NCBI GenBank assembly: GCA_036927565.1
Contig: JAYESD010000005.1
Coordinates: forward strand, 153,780,023-153,844,022
DNA: 64,000 nucleotides
From: Tuctoria greenei
Taxonomy: Eukaryota; Streptophyta; Magnoliopsida; Poales; Poaceae
Direction: 5' to 3'
Shown here: piece by piece, positions 40,900 to 52,260 of the stretch
Numbering within the stretch: the first letter of the stretch is position 1
Layout: each line of letters opens with the position of its first letter
Program-made: the position numbers and the translations under genes
The notes under the pieces: generated by a model
The model's database searches: none
What the model was told of the DNA's origin: nothing
The model's input: only the letters and a program-made list of their open reading frames with translations

Positions 40900-43800
40900 C
40901 TAGGCAACCTCCGACACGCTGGTCTTGACGGCGTCTCCCTCTCCATCGATGGGAGCCTCAAGCACCGGATCTAGTGGGAAATGAGGATCCCGGCTTGTGT
41001 AGGATGTCATCATGTATTCTGCGACGTTCTGCGCAAGGGATTTTCCTTCAGTTTCCAACTGATCCGCAATGACATCGCCCATCTTGTTGAGTTTGTTGCC
41101 AGCCGATCTCAGCGCCTTCAACGCATGGTCCAGCTCCAGCTCCGGATCGTCCAGACACATGGGACTAAAGTCTAACGGTGTCAGCGCGTCATTGGCTTTG
41201 CCCAAGAAGTCCCATACTTTTTGGGACTCCGCAACCCTTGAGCCTAGAATCTCTTCCAAGGACCTCTTGGCTGCCGCAAGCTCCGAACCCTCTCGGGCAA
41301 GGCGCTCAACCTCCTTGGCATGCTATTTAATACCTTCAGCAACTTGTTTTTCAAGGTTGGCAAGCTCCTTCTCCCAGATGTGGATCTTGTTCCGGTGGTC
41401 AACTAGGTCTTTCTCCCGGCCTCGCACTTTCTTCTCCCTGGCAACGACTTCGTCCTCCCTTTTGGTAAGGTCCTGTCCCCGCTGCCAAACCTTCTTCTCC
41501 TCGCTCTTGCAGTGCTCCTCCAACTTTTGGGTGCCCTCCGCAAGGCTCTTGTCATCCAGAGCCAGCCTTTGGGCGAGCTCCACCTCCCTCTTCACAAGGT
41601 CATCCCTCAGCTCTAGGAGTTTTTGCTCTTCATCTTCGAGCTTTTTCTCTCGCTCCTCAAGAGCCTCCCGGCGCTTGACGAGGCTTTCTTGGATGGTACT
41701 GAGCTTCTCCTGGCGATCATTCGTTGCTTCATTAGTAGCCACGGCTTGTTCGTGTATAGCCCGGGACTGATTGTCGAGGGATCGCACCAAGCTTTCCCTC
41801 TCGTCCAGCAGCTGGCCCCAGTACTCCATCCAGGCCTTCTCCCTCTTAACCCACTCCTTGTCATCAACCAGCCTTGTTTGCGCCAGCTTGGTCTCGAATT
41901 GGAGCCGGTTGCGCCACCTCCTAAGGGTTTGGCGCTCCTCCTCGAGGGCCTTACTGTCGTGATAAAAGGCAAGCTGGACCTGACGAAAGCTGGAGCAGGC
42001 GTTGTCGATGGATAATGATAGGGGGATTGGCTCCGGACCTGCCGGGGTCCTCCCCGCTAACTCCAGCGGGTTCTCCATAACAAAAATTGGGTCCCACTCT
42101 ACAAGAGTTGTCCCCTGAGCTTCCGCGGCACTAGGGCCGCCCTCCGAGAGTGCCTCAGTCGTCGCTGAGGAAGGTCCGACAATGGGAGCTTCTACCTCCG
42201 GAGTCGGCTCCGAAGGTCCCGCCGCCAGGTCATCATCAACTGGGCCCTCTAGCAGAGGACTAGTCGTTTCGTATTGGCACCCTGGCTCGGGCACGGGTAC
42301 CTCCGGAACTTCCACCTCCGGGGTAGGCATTGAAGACTCGGCCGGAGCTGAGGCCACCTTCGGTTCCCGCGCTGGTGCCTCCTCCACTGCTGGTTCAGGC
42401 GCTGGTGCTTCGACCTCCACCGGTTCGGGTGCCGGCACCTCCACGACAACCGGCTCAGGCGCCGGAGCTTCATGAACCACCGGCTCCGCTGTCGGGGCTT
42501 CAATAACATCCGGCTCGAAGGCTGGAACTACAGCTACCTCCGGCTCTGAGGTTGGAGCATCTATCATCACAACATCCAAAACCGAAGCTTCAACCTTCGG
42601 AGCTGGTGCCGCTGATACATATTCATTCCCCTAGTCCAGCGCTACCACGGGAGCTTCAAAAGATGAGTCGAGGTCCATAACCTCGACAGCTGGCGCCGGA
42701 GCTGCCGAGACCTCAGCCATCACCTGGGGCGGCGCTGGAATTGGAGCCGGAGCCTCCGCCTGTACAGCATCAGCTGCTGTCACAGGAACCATAGCTTGAA
42801 CCCCTTTTTTGGAGACCCTGTGGATGAAGGACAAAGAAGCTCAAAATATGGTTACAAAAAAATAACCAACTGAGGTAAAAAAGCAAATTTACCTTGGAGG
42901 ACTTCCGTTCCAGCTAGCGCGGAACCTCTTCACCGGGCGCTCAAAGCCCGACCCAGTCGCAACTAGGGTAGTAACTCTGGAAGGCTCTTCGGAGCTTGAT
43001 GCCGCCGTTAGCGGTGTCTTGGTTGGGGACTTCTTTGACTGGGAAGGACCTTCGGACCTAGATCCCTTAGCTGGCCCCGGCGCTAGAGTCACATTGGTGG
43101 AGCTGACATTCTCGGGAGATGTCGATGCTGGAGTTGGCGTCGTCGTCGAAGACCTCCCCCGCCGTGGAGAAGGAGCTGTTGTGGAAGGAGCAGGTCTGAC
43201 GGGCCTCCCGTCAGAGTGCTTCAACTTCCTCTTTCAGTTGGAGGGCTCCGCCAACTCTTTGCCCTTGCCTATGACTTCAGCTCTTTGTCTCGGGGCGGGA
43301 GCAGGGCCACCCTCAGAAGCTCCGGGGATCACCAATCTGGTGGTCGGATACCTCTCTACCTCATCGAGGTCGTCAAGCACCGGCATCTTCCTCTGGAGCT
43401 CCCTGCTGAACTTCGCCTCCATGTTCAAAGGGAGGAAAGACACCAGCGAAGTTAAGTCGTCGCCCTTGATGTCGATGCCATGCTCGAACTTCTTGAGATG
43501 AAGCTTCAAAGCAGAGCCTTCCAAATTGGACTTCAAACCGGTTTCAATCCGGTCATCGTCCATCACGCTGTTGAGGGACCAGACGAGCTTCTCCCTCTTC
43601 TTCAGCGGAGCCAATCTGTTGACCAGGAAGTTGCAGAAGACTTTCTGGGGGGTCACTCCTCCTTCCACACATTGGTGGATCCTGGTCAAGGCAGGGTTGA
43701 AGGCCTCTGACAGCACCGGAACCTCACTCCAGGCGTCAGTGTCAACATTGGGAAGACCTTCATGCAGCTCCAGCTTCTCGTGCTCCTCTGCCATGATGAC

Positions 43801-44304
43801 AATCAAATCCTTCTTCCAGTCGTCCCACTTGCCAGAAGGAAACTACCTCAAGTACTTGTAGGGGCATTTCTTGCGCTTCACAAAATAGTAGAAGCCAAGG
43901 TACTCGGAACTCTTGCCAGTAGTGTGGATGGTGAAGAAGGTACGGAAAAGCTCAACGCAGGGTGGAATACCCACCCACATCTCGCAAAAGTGTACGAATG
44001 TTGACACAAGAACAATGGAGTGGGGGCCAAGGTGGTACAACTGCAGACCATAGAAGTCTAACAGCATCAAGAGAAAAGTTGAGAAAGGTGGGATCAGTCC
44101 CACCATGGCGTACGCAGAAAAGTACACCATGTCGCCGCCGCGCTTCTTCTTGAACGGGAGCTCGCCGGCATGGACCAGGTGTTTGGAGGATTTGAGCGCA
44201 AGTTCAAATGAAGGCGTAAGGAATCCCAAAACCATGCACACTTTCCTTCTTAAGTAAGCCCCCACAACGCTTGGATGGAAACCGCAGAAGGGCCAAGGAT
44301 ACAA
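40900..44304 (-). pseudogene. E3 antisense gene, putative gypsy-type transposon domain protein
   Basis: The gene faces E3 gag-pol and lies between pol and the 3' LTR. From the Met at 44304 to the stop at 40900 it keeps one frame across two exons (44304-42893, 42817-40900), about 1100 codons. It has four in-frame stops near 43,843, 43,234, 42,631 and 41,323, and no frameshift. The N terminus is the Transposase_28-like domain (DMVYFSAYAMVGLIPPFSTF, TFVHFCEMWVGIPP, FYYFVKRKKCPYKYL). The middle is Pro/Ala/Glu-rich (repeats like APAPEPVVVEVP). The next ~300 codons form a Glu/Lys/Arg coiled coil, and the C-terminal block has KVWDFLGKANDALTPL and GDVIADQLETEGKSLAQNV. No signal peptide or membrane segment is clear. 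The role is unknown. Confidence 0.8.
42818..42892 (-). other. Predicted 75-bp GT-AG intron in the E3 antisense gene
   Basis: On the minus strand: CCTCCAAG/GTAAATTTGC and CCTTCATCCACAG/GGTCTCC, with a T-rich run between. Unspliced, the frame meets TAA at once. Spliced, it reads on in phase. Its position matches the E1 intron at 6384-6460. Confidence 0.75.
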
Positions 44305-44681
44305 TTCAAAAATTTCACCCTGCCAATGACAAGGGGACCTGGGGCCACTCGAACGATCAAGTCGAGGTCCTTACCCCAGGCAAACAGTTGTCATGATGAG
44401 AGGCGAGAAACCCGAGGGCGGCGGCCTGACAGGGCACGTGAAACTGATACGGTTTTTGTATTGGGAACCAGCGACCTTCAATTGCATGAGATCCGCACGC
44501 GCAGATCTCACCTGCCACGTCCTGAAGATGCCACGTGGCAATGGTTTAACGGCGAACCACCAACTCAACGGCACATCCAAAAACCCTTGAAGACACAGCA
44601 CAGAAATCAAAAAATGGACCCACCTCCGGCAGAATGACTTAATCCAAAAGGTCTCTCCCAGAGGTGGGCCCATGGGGCCAC

Positions 44682-45381
44682 TGTCAGTACCCTGCGTACC
44701 GGATACCCCTTGGAACTGCAAAGAGTGCAAAGGAACTCCACCTACCTGAGTTGAAGACCTCTGAAGGCCCCACGTGTCACTTGGAACTGGATCTGCCTCC
44801 CTCCTATTGTTTGTCCCAGTGCCGCCACGTGTATCATAAAACCGGAGCTACATTCCATACATGGGAAAGCTCCGGACTTGATACCTGTGTGGCACCCCCG
44901 GACCTAACCCCCGACAGAGGGAAGCTCCAGTACCAACACGTGTACAACAGCACTAGGACCCACTCGTCCAAGACGGTAAGATCTGGAGCTGCCACGCGTC
45001 CAACCGCCGGACCTTCAACCTCAATAGACAGATTGGTGAACCTTCAATGCCTCGGACCTTCAAGGGACTTTAAGGACTTCAAGACCTGATTATGTGTCAT
45101 TAATGATATCTTAATGACACACGATCGGGGGACCCTTAATACTAGTAACGCCACAATCAAGGCGTGTTACCACGCTGTTAAGGGGAATTAAGTACATTAA
45201 CTGTGTATAAAGCATCAGTAATTGTCAGGGCCACATGTCAGGCCAGGCTGATGATATAAAGGTCAGTCCTTGTACTATAAAAGGACTGGTCGAGCGATAC
45301 ACGGGGACACACGAGACAGATTGAGACTGGCTAGAGACTTTTTTTTTGCATCTCTCTGGCTTACGCTCTCATACACTCAAT

Positions 45382-45414
<33 letters not shown>

Positions 45415-45576
45415 CACCCGTGGAGTAGGGTATTACACTCAGGTGGCCTGAACCACGTAAATCCTCGTGCCATGTTACCATCTTGTTCTGAATTTCCGTG
45501 CGCCCCAACCGAACTAAGAAACTCCGCGGGGTACTAATCGTAGTACCGGGAGAATTGTCGGAACCAGAGTCCGACA
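44682..45576 (+). repeat. E3 3' LTR (895 bp)
   Basis: It begins TGTCAGTACCCTGCG and ends GAGTCCGACA, next to ATTAC. It has CACGTG sites at the same spacing as the 5' LTR, a TATA box at 45276-45283 and an AAC microsatellite (45,382-45,412) that is longer than the 5' copy (33,396-33,412). Confidence 0.9.
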
Positions 45577-46459
45577 ATTACAATTCAAACACCACCAAGA
45601 ACACACTCGTAAGATCAACAATGAAACAACAGGAGTGTGTTAGAGATCAAACCCAAGAGCGCAAACGTGTAGAATCGTGTCTCTCCTTTGATCCAAAGTG
45701 AATCCTCAAAGGATTGATCTTTCTTGCGTTGGATTACGTGGAGAGATGTGTTTTCTAGGATCTTGGAGGGTGTGACAGCGCAGGGGTTCGAGAGAGTTAA
45801 TAGTTGGGCCGTGCACATCTATTTATATTAGGGTTTTCAAAAGTTACCATTAGGGTTTCAAGGGTCCGGACTAGTCTGTGCTGGAGTCCGGACTAGTCCG
45901 GTGTGCGGCGTGCAGGAAACCTTAAATGTCCAGGAATATTGGACTTGTCCACCTAGGAGCGGACTTGTCCGATTTTAGTTAGAAAGGTTTTCGGACTTGT
46001 CCGTGGTGATATCGGACTAGTCCCGTGTGGTGATACCCTTAGTGAATATAGGACAAGTCCGCACTTGGAGGACTTGTCCGATTTTAGTCAGGGGCGTTAT
46101 CGGACTAGTCCGGTGCGGACAAGTCCGCATTGGCTGGACTTGTCCGAACCTGTCCAGAGAGGATATCGAACTAGTTCGGTGTATATCGGACTAGTCCGTT
46201 TTTCCTGTGAAATGTGAAGTGTGTGAGGATTTTTATGTTAGAGATCTTGGGATGTGTTACACCAACACACTCCTTACACAATGATGTATTCTATTCAGCT
46301 CTTGAGCTCTTTTCCGAATTGATCCTCATTCTCCTTTCTTTTTGGCACTTTCTTCATTCTTTCATTAAAACTGGCACTCATCTCAATAATGTGGTTAGGA
46401 CCTTATTTGTTTGTCATAAATCAACCAAAACCCACAAGGGATGCCTAGATGCACTTTCA
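45577..46459 (-). repeat. E2 3' LTR, proximal part
   Basis: On the minus strand it begins TGAAAGTGCATCTAGGCATC at 46459 and runs to the E3 junction. Dyad motifs lie at 45,867-46,198, upstream of the TATA box at 45820-45827. It matches 54,034-54,932. Confidence 0.9.
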
Positions 46460-46475
46460 ATCTCCCCCTTTTGGG
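46460..46475 (-). other. E2 polypurine tract
   Basis: CCAAAAGGGGGAGAT on the minus strand lies against the LTR start, as in E4 (31134-31147). Confidence 0.8.
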
Positions 46476-46930
46476 TGATTGATGACAACCAATTGAGATT
46501 TCACAAAATATGATAAAAATGCATAATTTTCATAAAGTGTCCACATATGATCTTGAAACTTATTTAGCAATGACAACATAAGACATTTGTGCACTCTTTA
46601 TGGTGGGATGCAAAACTAAGTGAGTGAGAGCAGTAATCATGATGACAGTGAAATAATTGACATCAATATATCAACAACAAGCATATATGTCAATTTCAGA
46701 GCAAAATCACATATTTCATAAATATGAGCATAAATAATACATAGCATTGCATCACAAGACTAAAAGTACCAAAAGATCATAATATGAAGTCTTACAACCC
46801 AAAAGAGACAAAAGATGCATAAATGAAGCTCTCATCTCTCAACCTATAGCCAAGACCTAGTAACTCCCCCTCAATCTTCCCCCCTTTGGCATCAAGACAA
46901 CAAAAAAAGGAGAGGAGGGATCTAAGAACT

Positions 46931-48493
46931 TCAGTCCTCACTATCGGTTCTCTCTTCATCTCTGTCTTCATTCTCGGGTTGAGGAGGAGGAGGAGGAGGA
47001 GAAGATCCACTTGAACCCCCAATGCCAAAATAAGCAAGCTTGGAGGGAGTCAAAGGGCCGAGCTCGGTGAAATCCGAGGCTGAATCTTCAGAAATGACTG
47101 GAGATCCAATGGGCTCTATCTCCATCTTTTGGCAAATGTGTTTAACATTTTCTTTGACGTATCGCATATCAGCCTTCCTCGCCTTGTTCAGCTTATGGGT
47201 GTTCCATTATGCGTTCTTGCATGAGGCAAATATTGCTGCAGAGTACTTTAGGATTCCACTAGGAGACCCTTTTTGGGGAGGGGCCCTAGTGGTGGGATCA
47301 GCCCTTGCATCACCTCTAGCTCTCCTTGGTGCCTCTTCACTAGACACTGTAGAAGGAGCAGCTTGAACTGTCGCTTGAGGAGGCTTTTGGGGCCTCGGAG
47401 GGGAGTGCTCCACGTACTTCACAAACTCGATCCCTGTGACCTTCTTAATCATGAACATCAAGTAAGGTGCGTAGCCACAGGACCTGTTAGGAGTGCAGGA
47501 GTTGTTCACCATGTTGTTCCATATGTAGTAAAAGACATCAAACTTCCTATCTTTGCTTATCACTTTCATCAGTGTCCTTAGATAGCCTTGGACACTTCCT
47601 GCATCCCCATCCTTTGGGGCAATAGTCTTCCCCAAGACCCTATTGAGGACCACAAAGAGTGGCTTCATATTCTTGGTGGAAGGAGGGTTAAAGGTTGAGC
47701 GGGTGTCATAAAGGAACTTCATTTTATCCTTCTCAAGGACACCAATGTTGTGAATGATCAAGTTGTCGTTGCTGGAGCTATCAAGATGTAGAAATCTTGC
47801 AAATTCGTCATAGGTAATGGTGTACATGGATCCATGAGTCTTCCAAGTCACCCGCTCTTCCTCATCACTTTCAAAGTGGCATGTAGCGTAGAACTAAGCA
47901 ATGACCTCGTCATTCCAATTGTTCCAGAAGGCAAACAAATCCTCCAATCCATGCCTCTCCACAGCTTGAACTACTTCATCAAAGGTTGAGCATCTCTTCT
48001 TTTCAAAGTGCACCCAATCAATCCATTGGTTGCGCACCACAGGAGTCTTCATTGTGAGGTACACGGATTTATCTAAGTCCGCATGGAAGTTGCTCTAGAA
48101 CCTACCATCGGTTGCCTGCTTGGACCGGCTGTAGCAGTCCACATTTCTGAACTTGGAAGCAGTGTTGCTTCCCCTACCGTTGAACCTCTCCTTGGAGGGA
48201 TCTCTTTTTCCCTGCCTCGGAGCATTCATCTTGAGAGGGCCAACTGGGCCCGTAGCAATCTCTTTCCCTTTGCCCTTCACTTGGCGAGCAGTCACCGAGC
48301 TAGGGCCACCACCCGCTGAAGCCTTGAAAGCAGGCTTCTTGGCGAGCACCTTGCGTCAAGCCTGAGGTGGAGAAGGTTCCGGCTTGGATGGGTACTCTTG
48401 GAGCTTCTTGCCTTGGCCCGTCGGGGACCGAAGCAAGGCTTCTTGGTCCATCTCGGCCTCAAAATCGGAGATCTCGTCATTGGTGCTCGACAT
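46931..48493 (-). pseudogene. E2 extra ORF downstream of pol
   Basis: A single frame runs from the Met at 48493 (MSSTNDEISDFEAEMDQEAL) to the stop at 46931 (DEERTDSED), about 520 codons. It is broken only by in-frame stops near 48,356, 48,095, 47,893 and 47,207, which look like CAG, CAA or CGA changed by one C-to-T step. The N-terminal third is basic and low-complexity (VKGKGKEIATGPVGPLKM). The middle is a folded-looking domain (YTITYDEFARFLHLDSSSND; FVVLNRVLGKTIAPKDGDAG; CGYAPYLMFMIKKVTGIEFV). The end is Pro-rich then acidic. There is no signal peptide or membrane helix, so it is not an obvious envelope protein, although it has the envelope position of SIRE elements. I do not know its function. 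Confidence 0.7.
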
Positions 48494-49139
48494 TGTCCAA
48501 AATTGCTCGATTCTTGGAGATGGAGGGATTGAAGGTGCGGACAAGTCCTTGGTCTTCAATCACTATGCAATGGAGGTTGTTTTCCACCCAAACTTGGAGA
48601 TTTTTGATGGAGGAATCGCCAAATCGCCATGGGGAGCTCGAGCGAGGAGAGAGAGTGTGAGTCAAGTTGTGAGGATGAAGAAGATTAGGTCTTGGCGGCG
48701 TGTAGGGTTATGGAGGCGAAAAATCGGACTTGTCCAAAAATAATTGGACTAGTCCGAAATCTTCCAGAGCCTAAATCGGACTAGTCCATGGTTTGCCAGA
48801 CTAGTTCGGACTACCGGACACTCTGCGGACTTGTTAGCAGGAGCGGACTAGTCCGGGTAACCACAGACTAGTCCGTGGTCACCAGAGCAGAAATGCTTAG
48901 CCCATTCGTATATATTTGAAGGTACTTATTAAGAAAATAGGGGAGCAAAGCAAATCAAATAATCTTGATGAATATGATCAGTAAGCATACAACAATCAAG
49001 CAATGATCATAATTCATCAAGATCAAGTAGTTGAAATAGTTTTTGGAGAAAAATTGAGAAAGATTATTTTCGCAACTCAAACAATATATTTTGAAGAGTC
49101 CATACAGGTATGCAAGTTTTCAAGCCACATTTTGAGCAT
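48494..49139 (-). other. E2 leader of the extra ORF, with dyad cluster
   Basis: No ORF of note is present. At 48,723-48,886 there are about seven copies or variants of GGACTAGTCC/GGACTTGTCC between the pol end and the extra ORF. E4 has the matching cluster at 30,357-30,512. This could be a leader or internal promoter for the extra ORF. Confidence 0.6.
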
Positions 49140-52100
49140 CAAGGATATTTAGTTCATTTGGGAGCTCGCAAAAACGTTTTTCATCAAGTGGCTCGGTAAA
49201 TATATTGGCTAGTTGCTTTTCGGTGTTGACATGGGAAATGGCTATGTCTCCTTTCATTGAGTGGTCTCTCAAAAAGTGATGTCAGATGTCTATGTTTTTG
49301 GTTCTAGAGTGTTCAACTAGATTATGAGCAATTTTTATGGCACTCTCATTATCTAAAAGGAGTGGAATACGGCTCATATTGTAACTGTAATCCCTTAGAG
49401 TCTGTTGCATCCAAAGGAGTTGTGCACAACAACTCCCGGCTGCAACATACTCTGCTTCGGCCGTGGATAAAGCAATGAAATTTTGTTTCTTGGAGGACCA
49501 AGAAACTAGGGATCTACCAAGGAATTGGCAGGTGCTTGAAGTACTTTTTCTATCTACTTTGCATCCGGCAAAATCTGCATTAGAATATCAAATGAGATTG
49601 AACTTGGAACCTTTGGGTTACCAAAGGACTAGGTTGGGTGTATGAACCAGATATCTCAAGATCCTTTTAACGGCGGTCAAATGACACTCCTTAGGATTGG
49701 CTTGAAATCTCGTACACAAGCATACACTCAACATAATATCAGGCCTAGATGCACATAGGTAGAGTAAGCATCCAATCATGGAGCGATATACCTTTTGATC
49801 CACGCTTGGTCCATCTTCATTGAGATCCATGTGTCCATTAGTTTCCATGGGGGTCTTGATAGGCTTCGCCTTGTCCATCCCAAACTTCTTGAGTATATCT
49901 TGAGTGTACTTGGTTTGGCTTATGAATGTCCCTTCCTTTAGTTGTCTCACTTGGAATCTCAAGAAGTACTTCAGTTCTCCCATCATAGACATCTCAAACC
50001 TATCTATCATAATCTTACTAAATTCTTCACAAAAGGATTTATTAGTTGAACCAAAGATAATATCATCAACATAGATTTGACAGATAAAAATATCATTGTC
50101 GAAGTATTTTGTAAATAATGTATAGTCTGCTTTTCCAATCTTAAAACCATTCTCAATTAAGAAATCTCTAAGACACTCATACCAAGCTCTAGGATCTTGT
50201 CTGAGGCCATAGAGAGCCTTACGTAGTTCAAAGATGTGGTCGGGGAACTCTTTGTCTTCAAATCCGGGAGGTTGCTCCACGTACACCTCCTCCTTGATTG
50301 GACCGTTGAGAAAGGCGCATTTCACATCCATTTGGTAGAGCTTGAAATCATGGTGAGTTGAATATGCAAGCAATATTCTAATTGATTCAAGTCTAGCTAC
50401 GGGAGCAAAGGTTTCATCTAAATTCAAACCTTCGACTTGTGAATACCCTTTCGCCACAAGTCGTGCTTTATTCCTTGTCACCACCCCGTGTTCGTCTTGT
50501 TTGTTGCGGAAGACCCATTTGGTGCCAACGACGTTCGCGTTAGGTCTTTCGACGAGTTTCCACACCTCGTTCCATTTGAAGTTGTTCAATTCTTCTTGCA
50601 TCGCCACCACCCAGTCCGGATCTTTCAATGCATCCTCAGTCCTGCATGGTTCCAAAAAGGACACAAATGAGTAATGGTCACAAAAGTTAGCTATGCGAGA
50701 TCTATTTGTTACTCCCTTTTGGATGTCACCGATTATGTTGTTGATTGGGTGATCTCTCTGGACGCATTAGTGTACTCTCGGGTGTGGCACTTGCGGTCTT
50801 GTATCTTCGTGATCTTCTTCTCCCCCCCCCCCCCCCCCCCCCCCCCCGTAGATGGTTGCCCTCATGGACTTGTTGATCATTTTCGTCTTCTTGAGGTTGA
50901 TCTTGTGTGGAAGCTCCCCCTTGATCGTTGGCCTCCTCTTGTGGTTCATCTTCCTCATGCACATGTAGAGGTGGCTCTTGTGGTCGAACATCGCCCAACG
51001 CCATTCTTCTCAATGCTTGACAAGAATATTCTCCTCTATCTAGCACATATGGATCAACTTGCTCTTTTTGGGAGCCGTTAGTTTCATCGAACACTACGTC
51101 ACGTGCTACTTCAACAAGTCCGAAGGTCTTTTTGAAGACACGATAGGTGTAGGAGTTCGAATCATAGCCAAGCAAGAAACCTTCATCGGACTTCGAGGCG
51201 AACTTTGAAGTCCTCGGCTTCTTGTTCAAAATATAGCATTTAGAACTGAAGACTCAAAAATAAGAAATATTTGGCCTGTTACCCGTGAGTAGCTCATATG
51301 ATGTCTTCTTGAGTAGTCGATGAAGGTAGAGTCGGTTTATGGCGTGGCAAGCAGTGTTAACCGCTTCCGTCCAAAACCGATCCGAGGTTTTGTATTCATC
51401 GAGCATTATTCTCGCCATCTCTATGAGGGTTCGGTTCTTCCTTTTGGCAACTCCGTTTTGTTTAGGGGAATAAGGTTCTGAAAACTCATGCTTTATCCCT
51501 TCTTCATCTAGGTACTCCTCAACTTGAGTGTTCTTGAACTCTGTGCTGTTGTCACTTCGTATGTTCTCGACCATCAATGTGAACTCATTTTTGGCATGCT
51601 TGAGAAACTTCTTGAGGGTTCCTTGAATTTTTTTCTTATCATGCAAAAAGAAAACCCAAGTAAAGCGTGAAAAGTCATCAACAATTACTAAGCCATATTT
51701 GTTACCGCCGATGCTTATGTAAGCAATTAAACCGAATAAGTCCATGTGAAGTAGCTCGAGCGGTCTTGTTGTAGTCATGACGTTCTTCGCGGGATGAGGT
51801 GCTCCAACTTTATTCCCGGCTTGGCACGCGCTACAAGGCCTGTCTTTCTCAAAAACAACATCCTTCAAACCTCGAATGTGATCGCCCTTGAGGAGTTTCT
51901 GAAGATTCCTCATACCAACATGCACTAGCCGTCTATGCCATAGCCAACCCATTTTGGTCTTTGTGATCAAGCATGTGTCAAGTTCGTCTTTATCTTTGTT
52001 GAAGTCAACAAGGCAAAGCTTTCCCTTTAACACACCCTTGAAGGCAATGGAACCATCACCCCTCCTAGAGACGGTCACACCCTCATTAGTGAACAAGCAA

Positions 52101-52260
52101 TTATAACCTTTGTCACATAATTGAGATATAGACAGCAGGTTATAATCTAAGGAATCGACATGTAACACATAAGAAAGAGTATGTTGCGACGATATAGAAA
52201 TTTTACCGGTACCGAGCACCTTTCCTTAACTATTGTCTCCAAAATAGATGCCCTCGCTTG
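49140..52260 (-). pseudogene. E2 pol
   Basis: The reading follows E4 pol closely. The frame at 51,254-52,219 holds the pre-integrase and integrase core (MGWLWHRRLVHVGMRNLQKL, CSACQAGNKVG, IRSDNSTEFKN with Gly replaced by Ser, NGVAKRKNRTLIEMAR). 50,726-51,229 has the integrase end. 49,618-50,664 has RT with the intact catalytic YVDD in CQIYVDDIIFGSTN. RNase H at 49,140-49,617 has several stops. A run of 26 C at 50,822-50,847 sits in the linker. The protease active site (DSG) is absent because of a deletion at about 52,262, and GDNSQG has a stop in place of Gln. Confidence 0.85.

Larger units (their letters stand above)
22819..45576 (+). mobile_element. E3: Tat-lineage Ty3/gypsy element, plus strand
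   Basis: E3 is about 12.9 kb without the nested E4. TSDs are ATTAT (22814-22818) and ATTAC (45577-45581); the E2 5' LTR supports the target reading. Order: 5' LTR, primer site, gag, protease, RT, RNase H, second RNase H, integrase, spacer with tandem repeats, an antisense gene (44304 to 40900), and 3' LTR. The size, antisense gene and dual RNase H fit the Tat lineage (RIRE2/Grande-like). Its sense genes carry frameshifts and stops. Confidence 0.9.

Noticed and set aside
41069..41770. Ser/Arg/Leu-rich plus-strand ORF of 233 codons in E3
   Set aside because: It is the complement of the Glu/Lys coiled coil of the antisense gene. That strand has family homology and this one does not.
42182..42475. 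Gly/Ser/Thr-rich plus-strand ORF
   Set aside because: It is a shadow of the Pro/Glu/Ala repeats of the antisense gene.
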